From Terriglobia bacterium (GTDB lineage Bacteria; Acidobacteriota; Terriglobia; JAIQFV01): DNA of 64,000 nucleotides. Shown here piece after piece: positions 34,188 to 43,432 of the stretch. Numbering within the stretch: position 1 is the first letter of the stretch; every line of letters starts with the position of its first letter. The stretch is taken from positions 1-64,000 of the forward strand of contig JAQUPQ010000005.1 in NCBI GenBank assembly GCA_028716525.1, in the 5' to 3' direction. A program made the position numbers and the translations under genes. The notes under the pieces were generated by a model. It saw nothing but the letters and a program-made list of their open reading frames with translations. It had not been told where the DNA came from and did no database searches.

Positions 34188-36143
34188 ATGTGCGGCATTT
34201 GTGGTGTGTGGGAATATGGGGCGTCTGCAACAACCGTGCAACCGGCCACGGTGGAGCGAATGCGCGACACCATGATCCACCGCGGACCGGATGACGCCGG
34301 GGCAGAGATTCTCGACGGCGGTCGATTGGGACTGGGTTCACGCCGGCTCTCCATTATCGATTTGTCGCCGGCCGGTCATCAGCCCATGGGCGGATGTCCC
34401 CACCGCCCTGTGCGGCTGGTTTTTAACGGCGAAATCTACAACCACGAAGAGCAGCGCCGCGATTTGGAAAGACGCGGGCATCATTACACCTCCCGCACCG
34501 ACAGCGAAACCATCCTTCATCTTTACGAAGAATACGGCCTCGATTTTATTCAACGGATCGAAGGCGACTTCGGCATTGCCATTTGGGACCCTGAGCAAGA
34601 ACGGCTGGTGCTTGCGCGTGATCGAATGGGTGTCAAGCCGCTTTACTTCTATCAGCAAAACGGGCGACTAATCTTCGCATCCGAGATAAAGGCCATCCTC
34701 GCTCATCCATCCGTGACGGCAGAAGTGGACACCGAAGCGCTCTATCACTATCTCTCGTTTTTGGTGAGCCCCGGACCGAGCACTCTGTTTCATGGTGTTC
34801 AGAAGATTCCTCCCGGACACCTGCTCGTCTGTCATCGTGACGGGCGTGTCGATTCGACCCGATACTGGGATGCCTTGCCGGCGGAGCGTTCCAGCAGCCC
34901 TTCGTCCGGCCCGACCGATGCAGAACGTCGTTCGGAAATTCTGCGCTTGCTTCGCGAATCCATCAAAAAGCGAATGATGTCTGATGTGCCTTTCGGTGTG
35001 TTCTTGTCCGGAGGTGTCGATTCCTCAGCTAATGTGGCTTTAATGGCGGAGCAGATGTCACGCCCCGTAGAAACCTTTACGGTGGGTTTCACAGATAACG
35101 AGGAACTGAATGAATTGGAGTCAGCGCGCCAGATTGCCGAGCGCTTTGGTACGAATCACCATGAAATCCGGATCAGTGAAGATCAAGTGTGCGAGTTCTT
35201 GCCGGATATGGTCTTCCACCAGGACGAGCCCATCGCCGATCCCGTCTGCGTGCCTCTGTATTACGTTTCAAAGCTGGCGCGAAACTCCGGCACCATCGTG
35301 GTTCAGGTCGGCGAAGGCGCTGATGAATTGTTCAGCGGCTATGCCAAATACATTAAGTACCTGCGCCTCTACGAGCGCTTCTGGCGTCCTGCCGGGCATC
35401 TCCCGTTATTCGTGCGCCGTGCCGCCAGCGGCGCGCTGCGCCCTGTGATTCGGTCGGTCACGAGGAACTTCGAGGCAACCGAACTTGTTCGCCGCTTGGG
35501 TGCAGATGAAGAGCTCTTTTGGGGGGCCGCGGTGGTCTTTGACGAGACTTTGAAGGCACCGCTCCTCTCCTCGGCAGGGAGGCAAACATGGAGCACTCTG
35601 TCGTCGCACACGATCGTGCGACGATTACTTGAAGCCCTCGAGCGCGAGCGCCCTTCTTCAGACTTCCTGGACCGGATGACGTATCTCGAACTGAAGTTGC
35701 GCCTTCCCGAGTTGCTGCTGATGCGGGTCGACAAGATGACCATGGCCAATTCGGTCGAAGCCCGTGTGCCCTTTCTGGATCATAAACTGGCGGAATATGC
35801 GATGAGCATCCCGCGAGCTTTGAAGGTGCAAGGGAAGAGTGGCAAGCACATCTTGAAACAAGCCCTGGAAGAAATTCTTCCTCGCGATCTGCTCTATCGA
35901 CCCAAGCGCGGCTTTGGTGCGCCCGTGGCACAATGGTTCCGCGGACGAAACAGTTCTGAGCTCGAGGACCTTGTCATGAAGTCCGCGCTACGACGGCGCG
36001 AGCTGTTTGATTACCGGTTTATTGAACATCTTTTTGACGAGCACCGGCGGGGCACGCGGGATTGGGAGTTCCACCTTTGGACGCTTTTGAATCTCAGTCT
36101 TTGGTATGATCGGTGGATTGAGCCCGGTTCATCACGGCTCTAA
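34188..36143 (+). CDS. asnB: Asparagine synthase-type amidotransferase (copy 2)
   Basis: A 651-residue class II amidotransferase starting MCGICGVWEYG with catalytic Cys2. It shows MIHRGPDDAGAE, LVFNGEIYNHEE and FASEIKAILAHP in the glutaminase part. The synthetase part has VFLSGGVDSSANVALM (PP-loop), DEPIADPVCVPL and VGEGADELFSGY. It is clearly homologous to, but distinct from, the copy at 27479, with differences along the whole length, so this is not a recent duplication. Probably transcribed with the heparinase-like gene. Its stop codon directly abuts the stop of the convergent glycosyltransferase gene. Function as a glycan amidotransferase is inferred. Confidence 0.9.
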   Translation: MCGICGVWEYGASATTVQPATVERMRDTMIHRGPDDAGAEILDGGRLGLGSRRLSIIDLSPAGHQPMGGCPHRPVRLVFNGEIYNHEEQRRDLERRGHHYTSRTDSETILHLYEEYGLDFIQRIEGDFGIAIWDPEQERLVLARDRMGVKPLYFYQQNGRLIFASEIKAILAHPSVTAEVDTEALYHYLSFLVSPGPSTLFHGVQKIPPGHLLVCHRDGRVDSTRYWDALPAERSSSPSSGPTDAERRSEILRLLRESIKKRMMSDVPFGVFLSGGVDSSANVALMAEQMSRPVETFTVGFTDNEELNELESARQIAERFGTNHHEIRISEDQVCEFLPDMVFHQDEPIADPVCVPLYYVSKLARNSGTIVVQVGEGADELFSGYAKYIKYLRLYERFWRPAGHLPLFVRRAASGALRPVIRSVTRNFEATELVRRLGADEELFWGAAVVFDETLKAPLLSSAGRQTWSTLSSHTIVRRLLEALERERPSSDFLDRMTYLELKLRLPELLLMRVDKMTMANSVEARVPFLDHKLAEYAMSIPRALKVQGKSGKHILKQALEEILPRDLLYRPKRGFGAPVAQWFRGRNSSELEDLVMKSALRRRELFDYRFIEHLFDEHRRGTRDWEFHLWTLLNLSLWYDRWIEPGSSRL

Positions 36144-37139
36144 TCACAAGGGGAGCTGGCCGTAGCGACGTTGGGCGCGGCCCTGCTGTCCCTCTCGTCG
36201 CCGCCGAACCCAGATGCTGGGAAGGATAAACCGGAAAAGAATTCGCCCCAGGGCGGCCGCGGAAGGAGCTCCACGCCAACCCTGACGCAAACATTGGAGC
36301 GCGCTGAACTTTTTTCCCAGTCTTAGAAGGTCTTCGGCGACGGCGAACCGCAGCGCCCGTTGAGCCGACTGCAATTGGGCGGAGTTCAAATGCAGGTATT
36401 CAGCGGCGCTTCTCTGGGCAGCCAGGCGCGCTTCAAGCATCCAAAGGGTATCGCGGCTGGTATTGGATTCGTGCCAGCGCCAGGCAGAGAGGACCCGGGG
36501 ATCGAAAGCAAACTCGCCGTCTGCCGAGAGACGAAGGTAAAGCTCGTAGTCTTCCAATCGCGCCTGCTCGTTCCAACCGTGGCGTTCCAGCGCCGCGCGA
36601 TCATAAACGACCGTGGAACTCATCGGAGCGATGTTTTTAACAAGTAACATCTGGCCCGCATCGCCGTCGACATAACCGGCCCAATCCGAGGTGCAGTCAA
36701 TAATATGGTCCTGATCGTCGATATAGAACGCGTGGCCGTAGGCGAGCACCGCATTTCGGCGCTCCCGGAGCAACGCGACGCGGGCGGAGAGGAAATCGGG
36801 AAGCCATAAATCGTCCGATGCGAGATAGGCAAAGTACTCACCGCGCGTTCTCCCGAGCCCTTCGTTCAGGGTCTGAGACAAACCTCGATTCGCGCGCGCC
36901 ATGAATTCGCACGGAACAGGGCTGTTTTTAAGCGCTGTCTCAATCACCTGGGGCGAACCGTCCGCTGACCCGTCGTCAATCACAAGCAGTTCGGCGGGCA
37001 GCAGTTTCTGCCGAAAGATGGAGCGAAGCGCGCTCTCGACAAACGCGGCGTGGTTGTATGATGGGACGACGACCGACACACGCCCGGCGCCTCCGGACGC
37101 GGAAGATTTCAGCCGTTCGATTTGATCGAGATTCTCCAC
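36144..37139 (-). CDS. Family 2 glycosyltransferase
   Basis: A 331-residue GT-A enzyme beginning with GTG. VSVVVPSYNHAAFVESAL marks the nucleotide-binding strand, LLVIDDGSADGSPQVIE the first Asp motif, and FAYLASDDLWLPDFL the metal-binding DxD-like site. The C-terminal half is helical and basic and has no membrane helices. It would add one sugar to the growing lipid-linked chain at the cytoplasmic face. It is alone on the minus strand between two plus-strand blocks. A good ribosome-binding site is not evident, so the start could lie slightly inside. Confidence 0.86.
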   Translation of the reverse strand: MENLDQIERLKSSASGGAGRVSVVVPSYNHAAFVESALRSIFRQKLLPAELLVIDDGSADGSPQVIETALKNSPVPCEFMARANRGLSQTLNEGLGRTRGEYFAYLASDDLWLPDFLSARVALLRERRNAVLAYGHAFYIDDQDHIIDCTSDWAGYVDGDAGQMLLVKNIAPMSSTVVYDRAALERHGWNEQARLEDYELYLRLSADGEFAFDPRVLSAWRWHESNTSRDTLWMLEARLAAQRSAAEYLHLNSAQLQSAQRALRFAVAEDLLRLGKKFSALQCLRQGWRGAPSAAALGRILFRFILPSIWVRRRREGQQGRAQRRYGQLPL

Positions 37140-37311
37140 AGACGCCGGGATGTCAAACGATCAGATCTTCATGAGCTTTGGCTCGTTGGCTCCCGATGAC
37201 CGATAGTACCATACCGGCGCTGCTCTACGCCGACCCCGCAAGTAAGAAGGAAGGCAATTCTGAGTACGGACTGCCTACGGGGCACTCCGCTAAATTCGAA
37301 AGGATTTCGAT

Positions 37312-38382
37312 CTGAAAAGGAAACGGAAAGTCGTCCTCCTCGGACCCATTCCACCGCCTTATGGCGGTGTGGCCATCTTCACAAAAGAACTTTCTGAGTT
37401 CACAAAGGACGAAGATGTGGAATTATGGGCGTCGGGCGACAACCTCCGACCGAGCCCGGGCATCAAGGTCCTGAAACACAAACGCCTCGGACTTATTCTT
37501 CTCCTGATCAAAAGCGGAATCCGAGCCCGCCTTATCGATTCCTTCTATTTTCTCATCGAGTACCCAAACATCCTCATGGCCTCCTTATGGGTGCTCATGA
37601 AAATCCTGCTGCGGTTTGAATGGATCAAGGTGATCCACGACGGTTCACTGCCGTCGCGGTACACCCGGTTCAATGCCTTCCAAAAGTTGGCTTTTAAGTT
37701 TGCAATCGGGTCAGTTGATGAATTCGTTGGGGTCAGTCGCGAGATTGCAGAATTTCTCTTTCAGATGGGCGTGCGGCAGAATATCCTCACGGTCAATGCC
37801 CTGCTCCCGACTCCGCCGAGCGAGTTGACTTGCGCCTTGCCGAAGGAAATGGAGTCGGCTCTGGTTCGACACCGCAAACGCGTGATTTCCACCGGCGTCT
37901 TTATTCCGACCTACGGCTTCGATCACGCCGCCCAAGCGGTCGAGAATCTTCGGCGCGAAACCGGGGAAGACATCGGGCTTATTCTGATTGACGGTGTCTT
38001 TGCTCGTGATGAAAACTACCGGGCGGCAACATTGCAGGGGCGTGATTGGATCGCCGTCTTCGAAAACGTGCCACACCCCCAGGTGTTGGAAATTTTTCGG
38101 CGTAGCGATGTCTTTGTTCGCGGATTCCGTCACGAAGGCTACGGCCTGTCCCGGATTGAAGCCATCTGGCAAGGCATCCCGGTCATCGCAGCCCAGGGCG
38201 AGGAGAGTCGCGGCATGTGGCTCTATGAATTCGGCGATCTGGAGAAGTTGACCACCTATCTTCGAAAGGCCTTGTTTGTGCCGGACACCCGAGAGATCGC
38301 CCATTGGTCGCAAGTGTTTCAGCGCGAAGCGGAAGAGAACCTCGCGCGCTGGAAAAATATTTTGAAGGCGCGTCAACTGTAA
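37312..38382 (+). CDS. GT4-like glycosyltransferase with a non-ATG start
   Basis: The frame is usually read from GTG at 37369, but in-frame codons just upstream encode VVLLGPIPPPYGGVAIFTKE, the typical N-terminal strand and glycine loop of GT4 enzymes. A CTG at 37312 lies seven bases after AAAGGA, and a stop (TAA) at 37291 bounds the frame. I therefore place the start at CTG 37312, for 356 residues. The rest of the protein carries a GT-B C-terminal half with VFENVHPQVLEIF-like and FVRGFRHEGYGLSRIEA motifs. The last contains the acidic residue that contacts the donor sugar phosphate. Substrate unknown. It is followed 17 bases later by another glycosyltransferase. Confidence 0.8.
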   Translation: MKRKRKVVLLGPIPPPYGGVAIFTKELSEFTKDEDVELWASGDNLRPSPGIKVLKHKRLGLILLLIKSGIRARLIDSFYFLIEYPNILMASLWVLMKILLRFEWIKVIHDGSLPSRYTRFNAFQKLAFKFAIGSVDEFVGVSREIAEFLFQMGVRQNILTVNALLPTPPSELTCALPKEMESALVRHRKRVISTGVFIPTYGFDHAAQAVENLRRETGEDIGLILIDGVFARDENYRAATLQGRDWIAVFENVPHPQVLEIFRRSDVFVRGFRHEGYGLSRIEAIWQGIPVIAAQGEESRGMWLYEFGDLEKLTTYLRKALFVPDTREIAHWSQVFQREAEENLARWKNILKARQL

Positions 38383-38398
38383 TCATCAACTTCCAAGA

Positions 38399-39595
38399 AT
38401 GATTAGAGATCACTCCATCATCTGTTTCGGCGGCGAGGATTGGTGGTATCACCATCCGCACTCCAAGACCCACTTGATGAAGCGATTTGCCCGCGCGGGC
38501 AATCGCGTCCTCTTCATCAACTCCATCTCCATGGGACTGCCGGGGCTCAAAAGCAAAGATCTTCTGCCGCGGATCACGCGCAAACTGCGCTCCTATGCAA
38601 AACGAGCGCGCCGGACTCCGGAAGGCATTACGGTGGTTTCGCCGTTCGCGCTTCCCTTCTTTGGCAGCCGCTTGACGCGCCGGATCAATCGACAATTGCT
38701 GACCGCGCAGATTCGGCGACTCGGGCGCCGCGTCGGCATCACGCGCCCGATTTTGTGGATCGCCATTCCCACGGCGGCCGAAATGATCGGTCGCTTGGAT
38801 GAATCGCTGGTCATCTATCAGGTGTCCGACAAGTACGACGCCAACATCATGGACCATGCCACCGACCCGGCTGCGATTCGGCATCTACATGACAAGGCCC
38901 TCGACGCTGCCGACATCATTTTTTACTCCGGACGAAAGCTGTTGGCCGAGGCTGTGCGCGGTCGCGAGCGCTCCCACTTGCTGGAACAGGCTGTGGATTT
39001 CGAGCATTGGTCGCAGGTATCTCGGGGCACACTTGAAGTGGCTCCAGAGATAGCCCGCATTCCTCGCCCGCGGCTCGGGTATTTCGGAGCCATTGAGCCC
39101 TGGCTGATCGATCAGGAATTAATCAAACGTGCCGCCCGTGAACGGCCTTTATGGCATTGGATCTTTATAGGCAACAAATCAGCGGGTGTGGAAATTGAAT
39201 CGCTTCCCAATACGCATTTCCTGCCGCCGGTGCCCTATGAGCAACTGCCCCGCTACGCTGCCGGATTCGATGTGTGCGTGCTGCCGTGGGAAACGGAAAG
39301 GGCCTTCACGAGCTACGGGTCTGCCATCAAGGTGCGAGAGTACCTGGCAACAGGCAAACCCGTGGTCATTTCGCCGCTCGCGGAATACGAGCCGATGAGT
39401 TCCGTTCTGAGAATTGCCCGCAACCACGACGATTTCTTTCGCCTGGTTGAAGAGGCGCTGGCGGAATCAGATCCGAAGGCTGCACAGAATCGTCAAGAGG
39501 CCGTTGCCGGCGGTACTTGGGACGCACGGGCGGAATGGGTCAGCAACTTGATTGAGAACACGCTAGCCAAGAAGGAAGGCGAAAACCAGGGATGA
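38399..39595 (+). CDS. Glycosyltransferase, TuaH/GT4-like
   Basis: A 398-residue GT-B protein opening with SIICFGGEDWWYHHPHSKTHLM and FINSISMGLPGL, a start shared with TuaH-type transferases. Later come VIYQVSDKYDA, LADAADIIFYSGRKL-like and RIPRPRLGYFGAIEPWL. The donor-binding end has YAAGFDVCVLPWE and SAIKVREYLATGKPVVIS. Probably co-transcribed with the GT4-like gene before it. It would add a sugar to the surface polysaccharide. The sugar is not predictable from sequence. Confidence 0.85.
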   Translation: MIRDHSIICFGGEDWWYHHPHSKTHLMKRFARAGNRVLFINSISMGLPGLKSKDLLPRITRKLRSYAKRARRTPEGITVVSPFALPFFGSRLTRRINRQLLTAQIRRLGRRVGITRPILWIAIPTAAEMIGRLDESLVIYQVSDKYDANIMDHATDPAAIRHLHDKALDAADIIFYSGRKLLAEAVRGRERSHLLEQAVDFEHWSQVSRGTLEVAPEIARIPRPRLGYFGAIEPWLIDQELIKRAARERPLWHWIFIGNKSAGVEIESLPNTHFLPPVPYEQLPRYAAGFDVCVLPWETERAFTSYGSAIKVREYLATGKPVVISPLAEYEPMSSVLRIARNHDDFFRLVEEALAESDPKAAQNRQEAVAGGTWDARAEWVSNLIENTLAKKEGENQG

Positions 39596-39711
39596 CCAAC
39601 TGGGTTCATGATTTATTCGTCCTCGTGGTCCTATTCAAGGGCTTAAGAGAATTGCCTCCAGTCGGATTCTTCACTGTGTAAATGAAGAACCGGAATTTCA
39701 GAACTGTCTTG

Positions 39712-40557
39712 TCATATGGGTTTCATATGCACCCACAAATGCCAACCCAGTAAACCTTCTAAAGGGAGCCATCCCACAGGAAGCGGTGGCGCGTGCATAA
39801 AATGTTTATGACACCGTACAATCTCAAAGTTTGGAAAATCTCGCCTGACCTCGCGCAAACCGTAAACCCTTGAATAAGGGTTCAACGGACCATCGGTGTT
39901 CTTGTGAATGAAGTTTTTCATCTCCAAGTAATGCCACAGCCCCATCTCCCGGGCATTCGCAAGATGCTGCCCGAAGATACCGCCGGGATTATAGTGGGTC
40001 AGGAAGAGTGCCATGAGCCCCAGCCGACGCACCGCATAAATTGAAAGCAGATAATTGAGCGACCATTTTGCGTACACCATCACGATCAGCTCTCCGCCGG
40101 ACTTCAAGACGCGGTGCATTTCTCGCTGCGCCGATTCCACATCCGGAACGTGATGCAGCACTCCGTGGCTGAAGATGATGTCAAATGTATGGTCGTCGAA
40201 CGGAATTTTCAGAACACTTCCCTGCTTTAATGATTGGTATGAAAGTTGACGCAGGGAAAAACGCGTCCGCACCCGTTCCACCGACTCCGGGGTGAGGTCG
40301 ATGCCCGACCAGAGGCCGCCGCGTCGAATGATTTGCTCGGAATCCGCGCCTTGTCCCAAGCCGATTTCGAGTATGTGTTTCCCTCGGAAATCAATCTGGT
40401 CGAGGCAACGCAGAATGTGTCCCTCTTTGCGATACCGGTAGCGGTCGTAATCCGAAAAGAATTTTTCGTAGTCCCCGAGATACGGTTGGATCCCTCCCAT
40501 GTGCACATCGCCGCAGGGGTGTTCATTCCAAAACTTCTGGATTTCCAGTTCATTCAT
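39712..40557 (-). CDS. Class I SAM-dependent methyltransferase
   Basis: A 281-residue protein with the SAM motif I HILEIGLGQGADSEQI near residue 55, an acidic strand (GIDLTPESVERV), and motif IV DIIFSHGVLHHVPDVE. LIVMVYAKWSLNYLLS follows in motif VI position. The fold is UbiE/BioC-like. At the edge of a polysaccharide locus it may methylate a sugar or cap a chain, but small-molecule methylation is equally possible. It shares the minus strand with the CAP-domain gene. Confidence 0.82.
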   Translation of the reverse strand: MNELEIQKFWNEHPCGDVHMGGIQPYLGDYEKFFSDYDRYRYRKEGHILRCLDQIDFRGKHILEIGLGQGADSEQIIRRGGLWSGIDLTPESVERVRTRFSLRQLSYQSLKQGSVLKIPFDDHTFDIIFSHGVLHHVPDVESAQREMHRVLKSGGELIVMVYAKWSLNYLLSIYAVRRLGLMALFLTHYNPGGIFGQHLANAREMGLWHYLEMKNFIHKNTDGPLNPYSRVYGLREVRRDFPNFEIVRCHKHFMHAPPLPVGWLPLEGLLGWHLWVHMKPI

Positions 40558-40582
40558 TGTTTTTCAAGAGATGTGGACGTGT

Positions 40583-41395
40583 TTATCGTCCGAAGGCCGC
40601 GGCCACCCAGAAATTGGCATTTCCAAGTTTACGATCCGGCCGGAAGCAAACGCCGATGTTCATCCGCTTCAACATCGCGTCGGAGGCTTGCCGAGCCAGG
40701 CGCTCGGGGAGTTCATGCGGCTCGCTCAAGGTAAACACCACCACTTCGAGGGCGCCCGCCAAGTTTGTGGAAACCAGCGTCGGAATGCCCACCGACGCAC
40801 AGGCGGAATTATGAAGCCGCAGATCGCCGCGAACCTCCACAGACGTCTTACCACTCGCATCTCGAGCACGGTTAAATGCACCCACCACGGCCTCGAGAAA
40901 CTCCTTCTCCGAATAGACCGGAACGGAGTGCACAAAGTCTTCTGCGACATACATCCGACCGTTGCGCTGAACGACCCCGATCCCCACGGCGTTGTAATCC
41001 CGATTCAGGATATTGGCACGGTGTCCCGGCGAATTCATCAAGGCCACATTCGCCTCTATGACATCATCAACCAGAGCCAGATTCTCGCCTGAACTGATGA
41101 AGCGCACACCCGAATGGCCCAACCGTTCCGGCACGCCCGACTCTCCTGCAAATTGATGCGACAATCGCTTGTTCTTCGCCAAAAGCACAGCATGCGCCAG
41201 AGCCGTCCCGGCTGCTCGCTCGTTCCAATTGAGTTTCTGCAACTGTGCGGTTTCCCGCTCTCGATTCAGCAGATCGAAAACCTGCCGCGCCAAGCTGTTG
41301 GAATCTGAAGCCGAGGCCGCAACACTCCTCAAAGGAAACATCACCGCGAGGAGCAGCGCAAACAGTATGCATTTCTTTTTGAAAAGCACGTTCAT
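40583..41395 (-). CDS. Secreted CAP-domain (SCP/PR-1) protein
   Basis: A 270-residue protein with a signal peptide (about residues 1-27, ending RSVAAS). The CAP domain spans about 35-165: DLLNRERETAQLQKLNWNERA with the first acidic site, AHAVLLAKNKRLSHQF with a conserved His, GENLALVDD, LMNSPGHRANILNRDYNAVGIGV and the final MYVAEDFV. These are the usual His/Glu cavity residues. The remaining 100 residues are a C-terminal extension of unknown fold. Exported CAP proteins are widespread in environmental bacteria, with no single function. It is 25 bases upstream of the methyltransferase gene. Confidence 0.85.
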   Translation of the reverse strand: MNVLFKKKCILFALLLAVMFPLRSVAASASDSNSLARQVFDLLNRERETAQLQKLNWNERAAGTALAHAVLLAKNKRLSHQFAGESGVPERLGHSGVRFISSGENLALVDDVIEANVALMNSPGHRANILNRDYNAVGIGVVQRNGRMYVAEDFVHSVPVYSEKEFLEAVVGAFNRARDASGKTSVEVRGDLRLHNSACASVGIPTLVSTNLAGALEVVVFTLSEPHELPERLARQASDAMLKRMNIGVCFRPDRKLGNANFWVAAAFGR

Positions 41396-41832
41396 TCCAT
41401 TGCGAGACGATTTCTTAAATTGTAAATCTCACCCTTTGGGTTCTGGAAAAAAGGTTGAGGCACCAGCCAGAATTCATCACCGCACTTGAACTGCTTCTGA
41501 TTCCCCAAAACGATTCCCAATCACTTCAGAGAATGTACCCTGGGTCGAAGACAAATTCTATCACTGTCGTTTTAGATTGAAGATGGTAATTTGTGGTTCC
41601 GGTCGGAAACCGGGGTTCTGCACGCATGCACGAGCCGGGCGAAACCAATTTCTCCTATGTGAATTTGGGACTTGGTTCTCAAAAGCCTTACAAATAGGCT
41701 CTAAGCCTTCGGGACAATACCTTTGAAGATTGCGCCGATCTGCCCGTGGAGTTTTTACCTCAGGCCCAAAAATACACCGAAGAACCGAAGTCGCTTCATT
41801 CGAGCTGCCCGGCAAGAGGAATAGCCTGTCAG
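41396..41832. other. Intergenic, nothing recognised
   Basis: Upstream of the CAP gene. A run of short palindromes (GGTTCCGGTCGGAAACC at about 41595) and no coding frame. It is the left edge of the repeat-rich island that extends to 43.3 kb. Confidence 0.35.
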
Positions 41833-42037
41833 GTTGCTGAAAAACAGATTTTGGAGTGCGGAGGCAAGTCCGCCGATGGCGGACGCGACGCCGCTTTGGA
41901 TTCTCGAATCGAAAAGAGAGCCGCCAGGAAGAGCATGACCGGGATCAAGGAGTTGCGAGCCACCATCCAAAGCGCCGCCGCAGGCGGCGCATTCCAAAAT
42001 GGCCCATCGCCTCCCTGGAAATTCAGTTTTTCGCAAC
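41833..42037. repeat. Large imperfect palindrome (about 205 bp)
   Basis: GTTGCTGAAAAACAG at 41833-41847 faces TTCAGTTTTTCGCAAC at 42022-42037. Inside these arms ATTTTGGAGTGCG is answered by GCGCATTCCAAAAT, and CGCCGCTTTGGATT by CATCCAAAGCGCCG. The nested arms would fold as a long hairpin with one bulge of about 20 bases. No transposase is encoded. It resembles a small non-autonomous inverted-repeat element. Confidence 0.6.
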
Positions 42038-42042
42038 CCCCG

Positions 42043-42149
42043 AGTGTTGTGTCTCGGAAGTTATTCGAAGAAGTTTCATTTGCTCTGGCCTGACTTGTCA
42101 TTTGCTTGACGGCCTTTTGCTTATCGGCGCATCTGAGAAACACAACACT
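42043..42149. repeat. Short inverted repeat
   Basis: AGTGTTGTGTCTC at 42043-42055 and GAGAAACACAACACT at 42135-42149 are near-complements 80 bases apart. It lies directly between the 205-bp palindrome and the left arm of the 173-bp inverted repeat. Confidence 0.4.
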
Positions 42150-42206
42150 AGGACAATCCGAAGAATTATTACCTTCGAACGGCTTGCAATATTATTGCAA
42201 TCTCCG

Positions 42207-42379
42207 AAAAGACCAGCCCCAAACGTACGACGGTGAGTTGAATCTTTTCCTCCGAACCGATTCAGTTTGTGCCGCAAACCGCCACAAAACCAGTCCCAAC
42301 GGGACGGTGTTTAGTAGCCCGGAGCGTAAGCTCCGGGAAGGTGGCGATCATGGACGCATAGCCCCGACGGGGCGACATA
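42207..42379 (+). repeat. 173-bp inverted repeat, left arm
   Basis: This arm matches the reverse complement of 42952-43124 over its full length, with roughly ten differences. It contains three small hairpins: GTCCCAACGGGAC, CCCGGAGCGTAAGCTCCGGG (42318-42337) and GCCCCGACGGGGC. Differences from the other arm fall mostly in hairpin loops (AACG against GGAG; GA against AA). Translation of this repeat produces a spurious peptide on both sides, so no gene is called. Confidence 0.85.
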
Positions 42380-42457
42380 AGGGGAAATGTCCATCAGTGA
42401 ACCCGAGGTGATTCATAAACGGTGAATATGTTTTATTGAAAACTTGGGGAAAAATCG

Positions 42458-42534
<77 letters not shown>

Positions 42535-42660
42535 ACAATGGTTGTAGCCGACAACAGCGGTTAAGAAAATTATCACAGAACCCGAAATTTCTGAAATGAA
42601 ACTGAAGTCCCAAAATGCGGATCGCAGGGCGGTTCTGGAGACCCTGAATGGCTTAGAGAA

Positions 42661-42727
42661 TCATTCAAATCCACGCCTTCTGATTTCCGCCGCAGGCGGA
42701 CTCTATCCAGCTGAGCTACGGGCGCAC
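42661..42727 (-). pseudogene. tRNA-Arg-derived relic 1
   Basis: The minus strand reads GCGCCCGTAGCTCAGCTGG and GATAGAG as in the intact tRNA-Arg. The anticodon arm is then replaced by TCCGCCTGCGGCGGAA, and the sequence rejoins at ATCAGAAGG and a weak T-arm. The replacement is itself a hairpin (CCGCC-TGC-GGCGG) with no seven-base anticodon loop. There is no proper 3' acceptor half. It cannot be a functional tRNA. A second relic with the same replacement lies at 45881. Confidence 0.75.
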
Positions 42728-42846
42728 AAAAGAACAACTCCTTCAAAGCGGCATAGGAAATTAACATAGTTCATGGGATTTTTGAAGCGATTCTGATTCT
42801 GGGGAAGATCTCATTCTGGGGATCATGCAAATTATTTAACGCGTTT

Positions 42847-42943
42847 TTAACCGCAAAGGACGCAAAGTATCCGCAAAGGGCGCTGAGAGGAAATTGTTAT
42901 TCCCTGGCGCACTCTGCGCCTCCTTTCCGCTCTTTGCGGTTAA
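42847..42943. repeat. CCGCAAAG palindromic repeat, copy 2
   Basis: TTAACCGCAAAG (42847-42858) is the exact inverse complement of CTTTGCGGTTAA (42932-42943). Additional CGCAAAG units inside (GGACGCAAAG, TCCGCAAAGGGCG) make a tandem of related half-sites. It ends nine bases before the right arm of the 173-bp inverted repeat. Confidence 0.65.
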
Positions 42944-42951
42944 TCCAGAGC

Positions 42952-43124
42952 TATGTCGCCCCGTTGGGGCTATGCGTCCATTATCGCCACCTTCCCGGAG
43001 CTTACGCTCCGGGCTACTAAACACCGTCCCTCCGGGACTGGTTTTGTGGCAGTTTGCGGCACAATCGGAATCGGTTCGGAGGAAAAGATTCAACTCACCG
43101 TCGTACGTTTTGGGCTGGTCTCTT
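42952..43124 (-). repeat. 173-bp inverted repeat, right arm
   Basis: This is the reverse-complement partner of 42207-42379, of equal length. It holds the same three hairpins, including CCCGGAGCTTACGCTCCGGG at 42994-43013. The two arms enclose 572 bases with tRNA-Arg, the tRNA relic and the CCGCAAAG palindrome. That gives the outline of a composite element without a transposase. Confidence 0.85.
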
Positions 43125-43134
43125 CAACGGCTGG

Positions 43135-43243
43135 CGCACACATGCGTTCATAGCATGTGTGCGAAAAGTCGGATGACCGTGTTCATTTCCAAGCGGAGAA
43201 CTTTGTGCTTTCCACCGCACACCCCGATAGATCGGGGTGTGCG
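43135..43243 (+). repeat. Two-hairpin repeat, copy 1
   Basis: The hairpin CGCACACATGC...GCATGTGTGCG (43135-43163) is followed after about 50 bases by the hairpin CGCACACCCCGAT-AG-ATCGGGGTGTGCG (43216-43243). The whole 110-base unit, including the spacer (AAGTCGGATGA, TCCAAGCG, GAGAACTTTG), recurs at 58530-58640 in the same orientation. Confidence 0.75.
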
Positions 43244-43432
43244 CCTCCCGCCGGTCAATTGAATTCAATCGGATGTTCGAACTCGTTGTGGGGGCGTCCC
43301 ATGAATGAACAGTGGGGCGCGATCGCAAATGGTCCGGGTCTGCTAAGTCATGCGCGAGCAGTCGGTTAGTGAGTGCCTAGGATGGGCACAAACATGCTCT
43401 TGTCATTCTAAGGCATCTTTGGAGGTGCGCTG

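Noticed and set aside
42661-42727. Second functional tRNA-Arg
   Set aside because: The anticodon arm has been replaced by a 3-base-loop hairpin and there is no proper 3' acceptor half.
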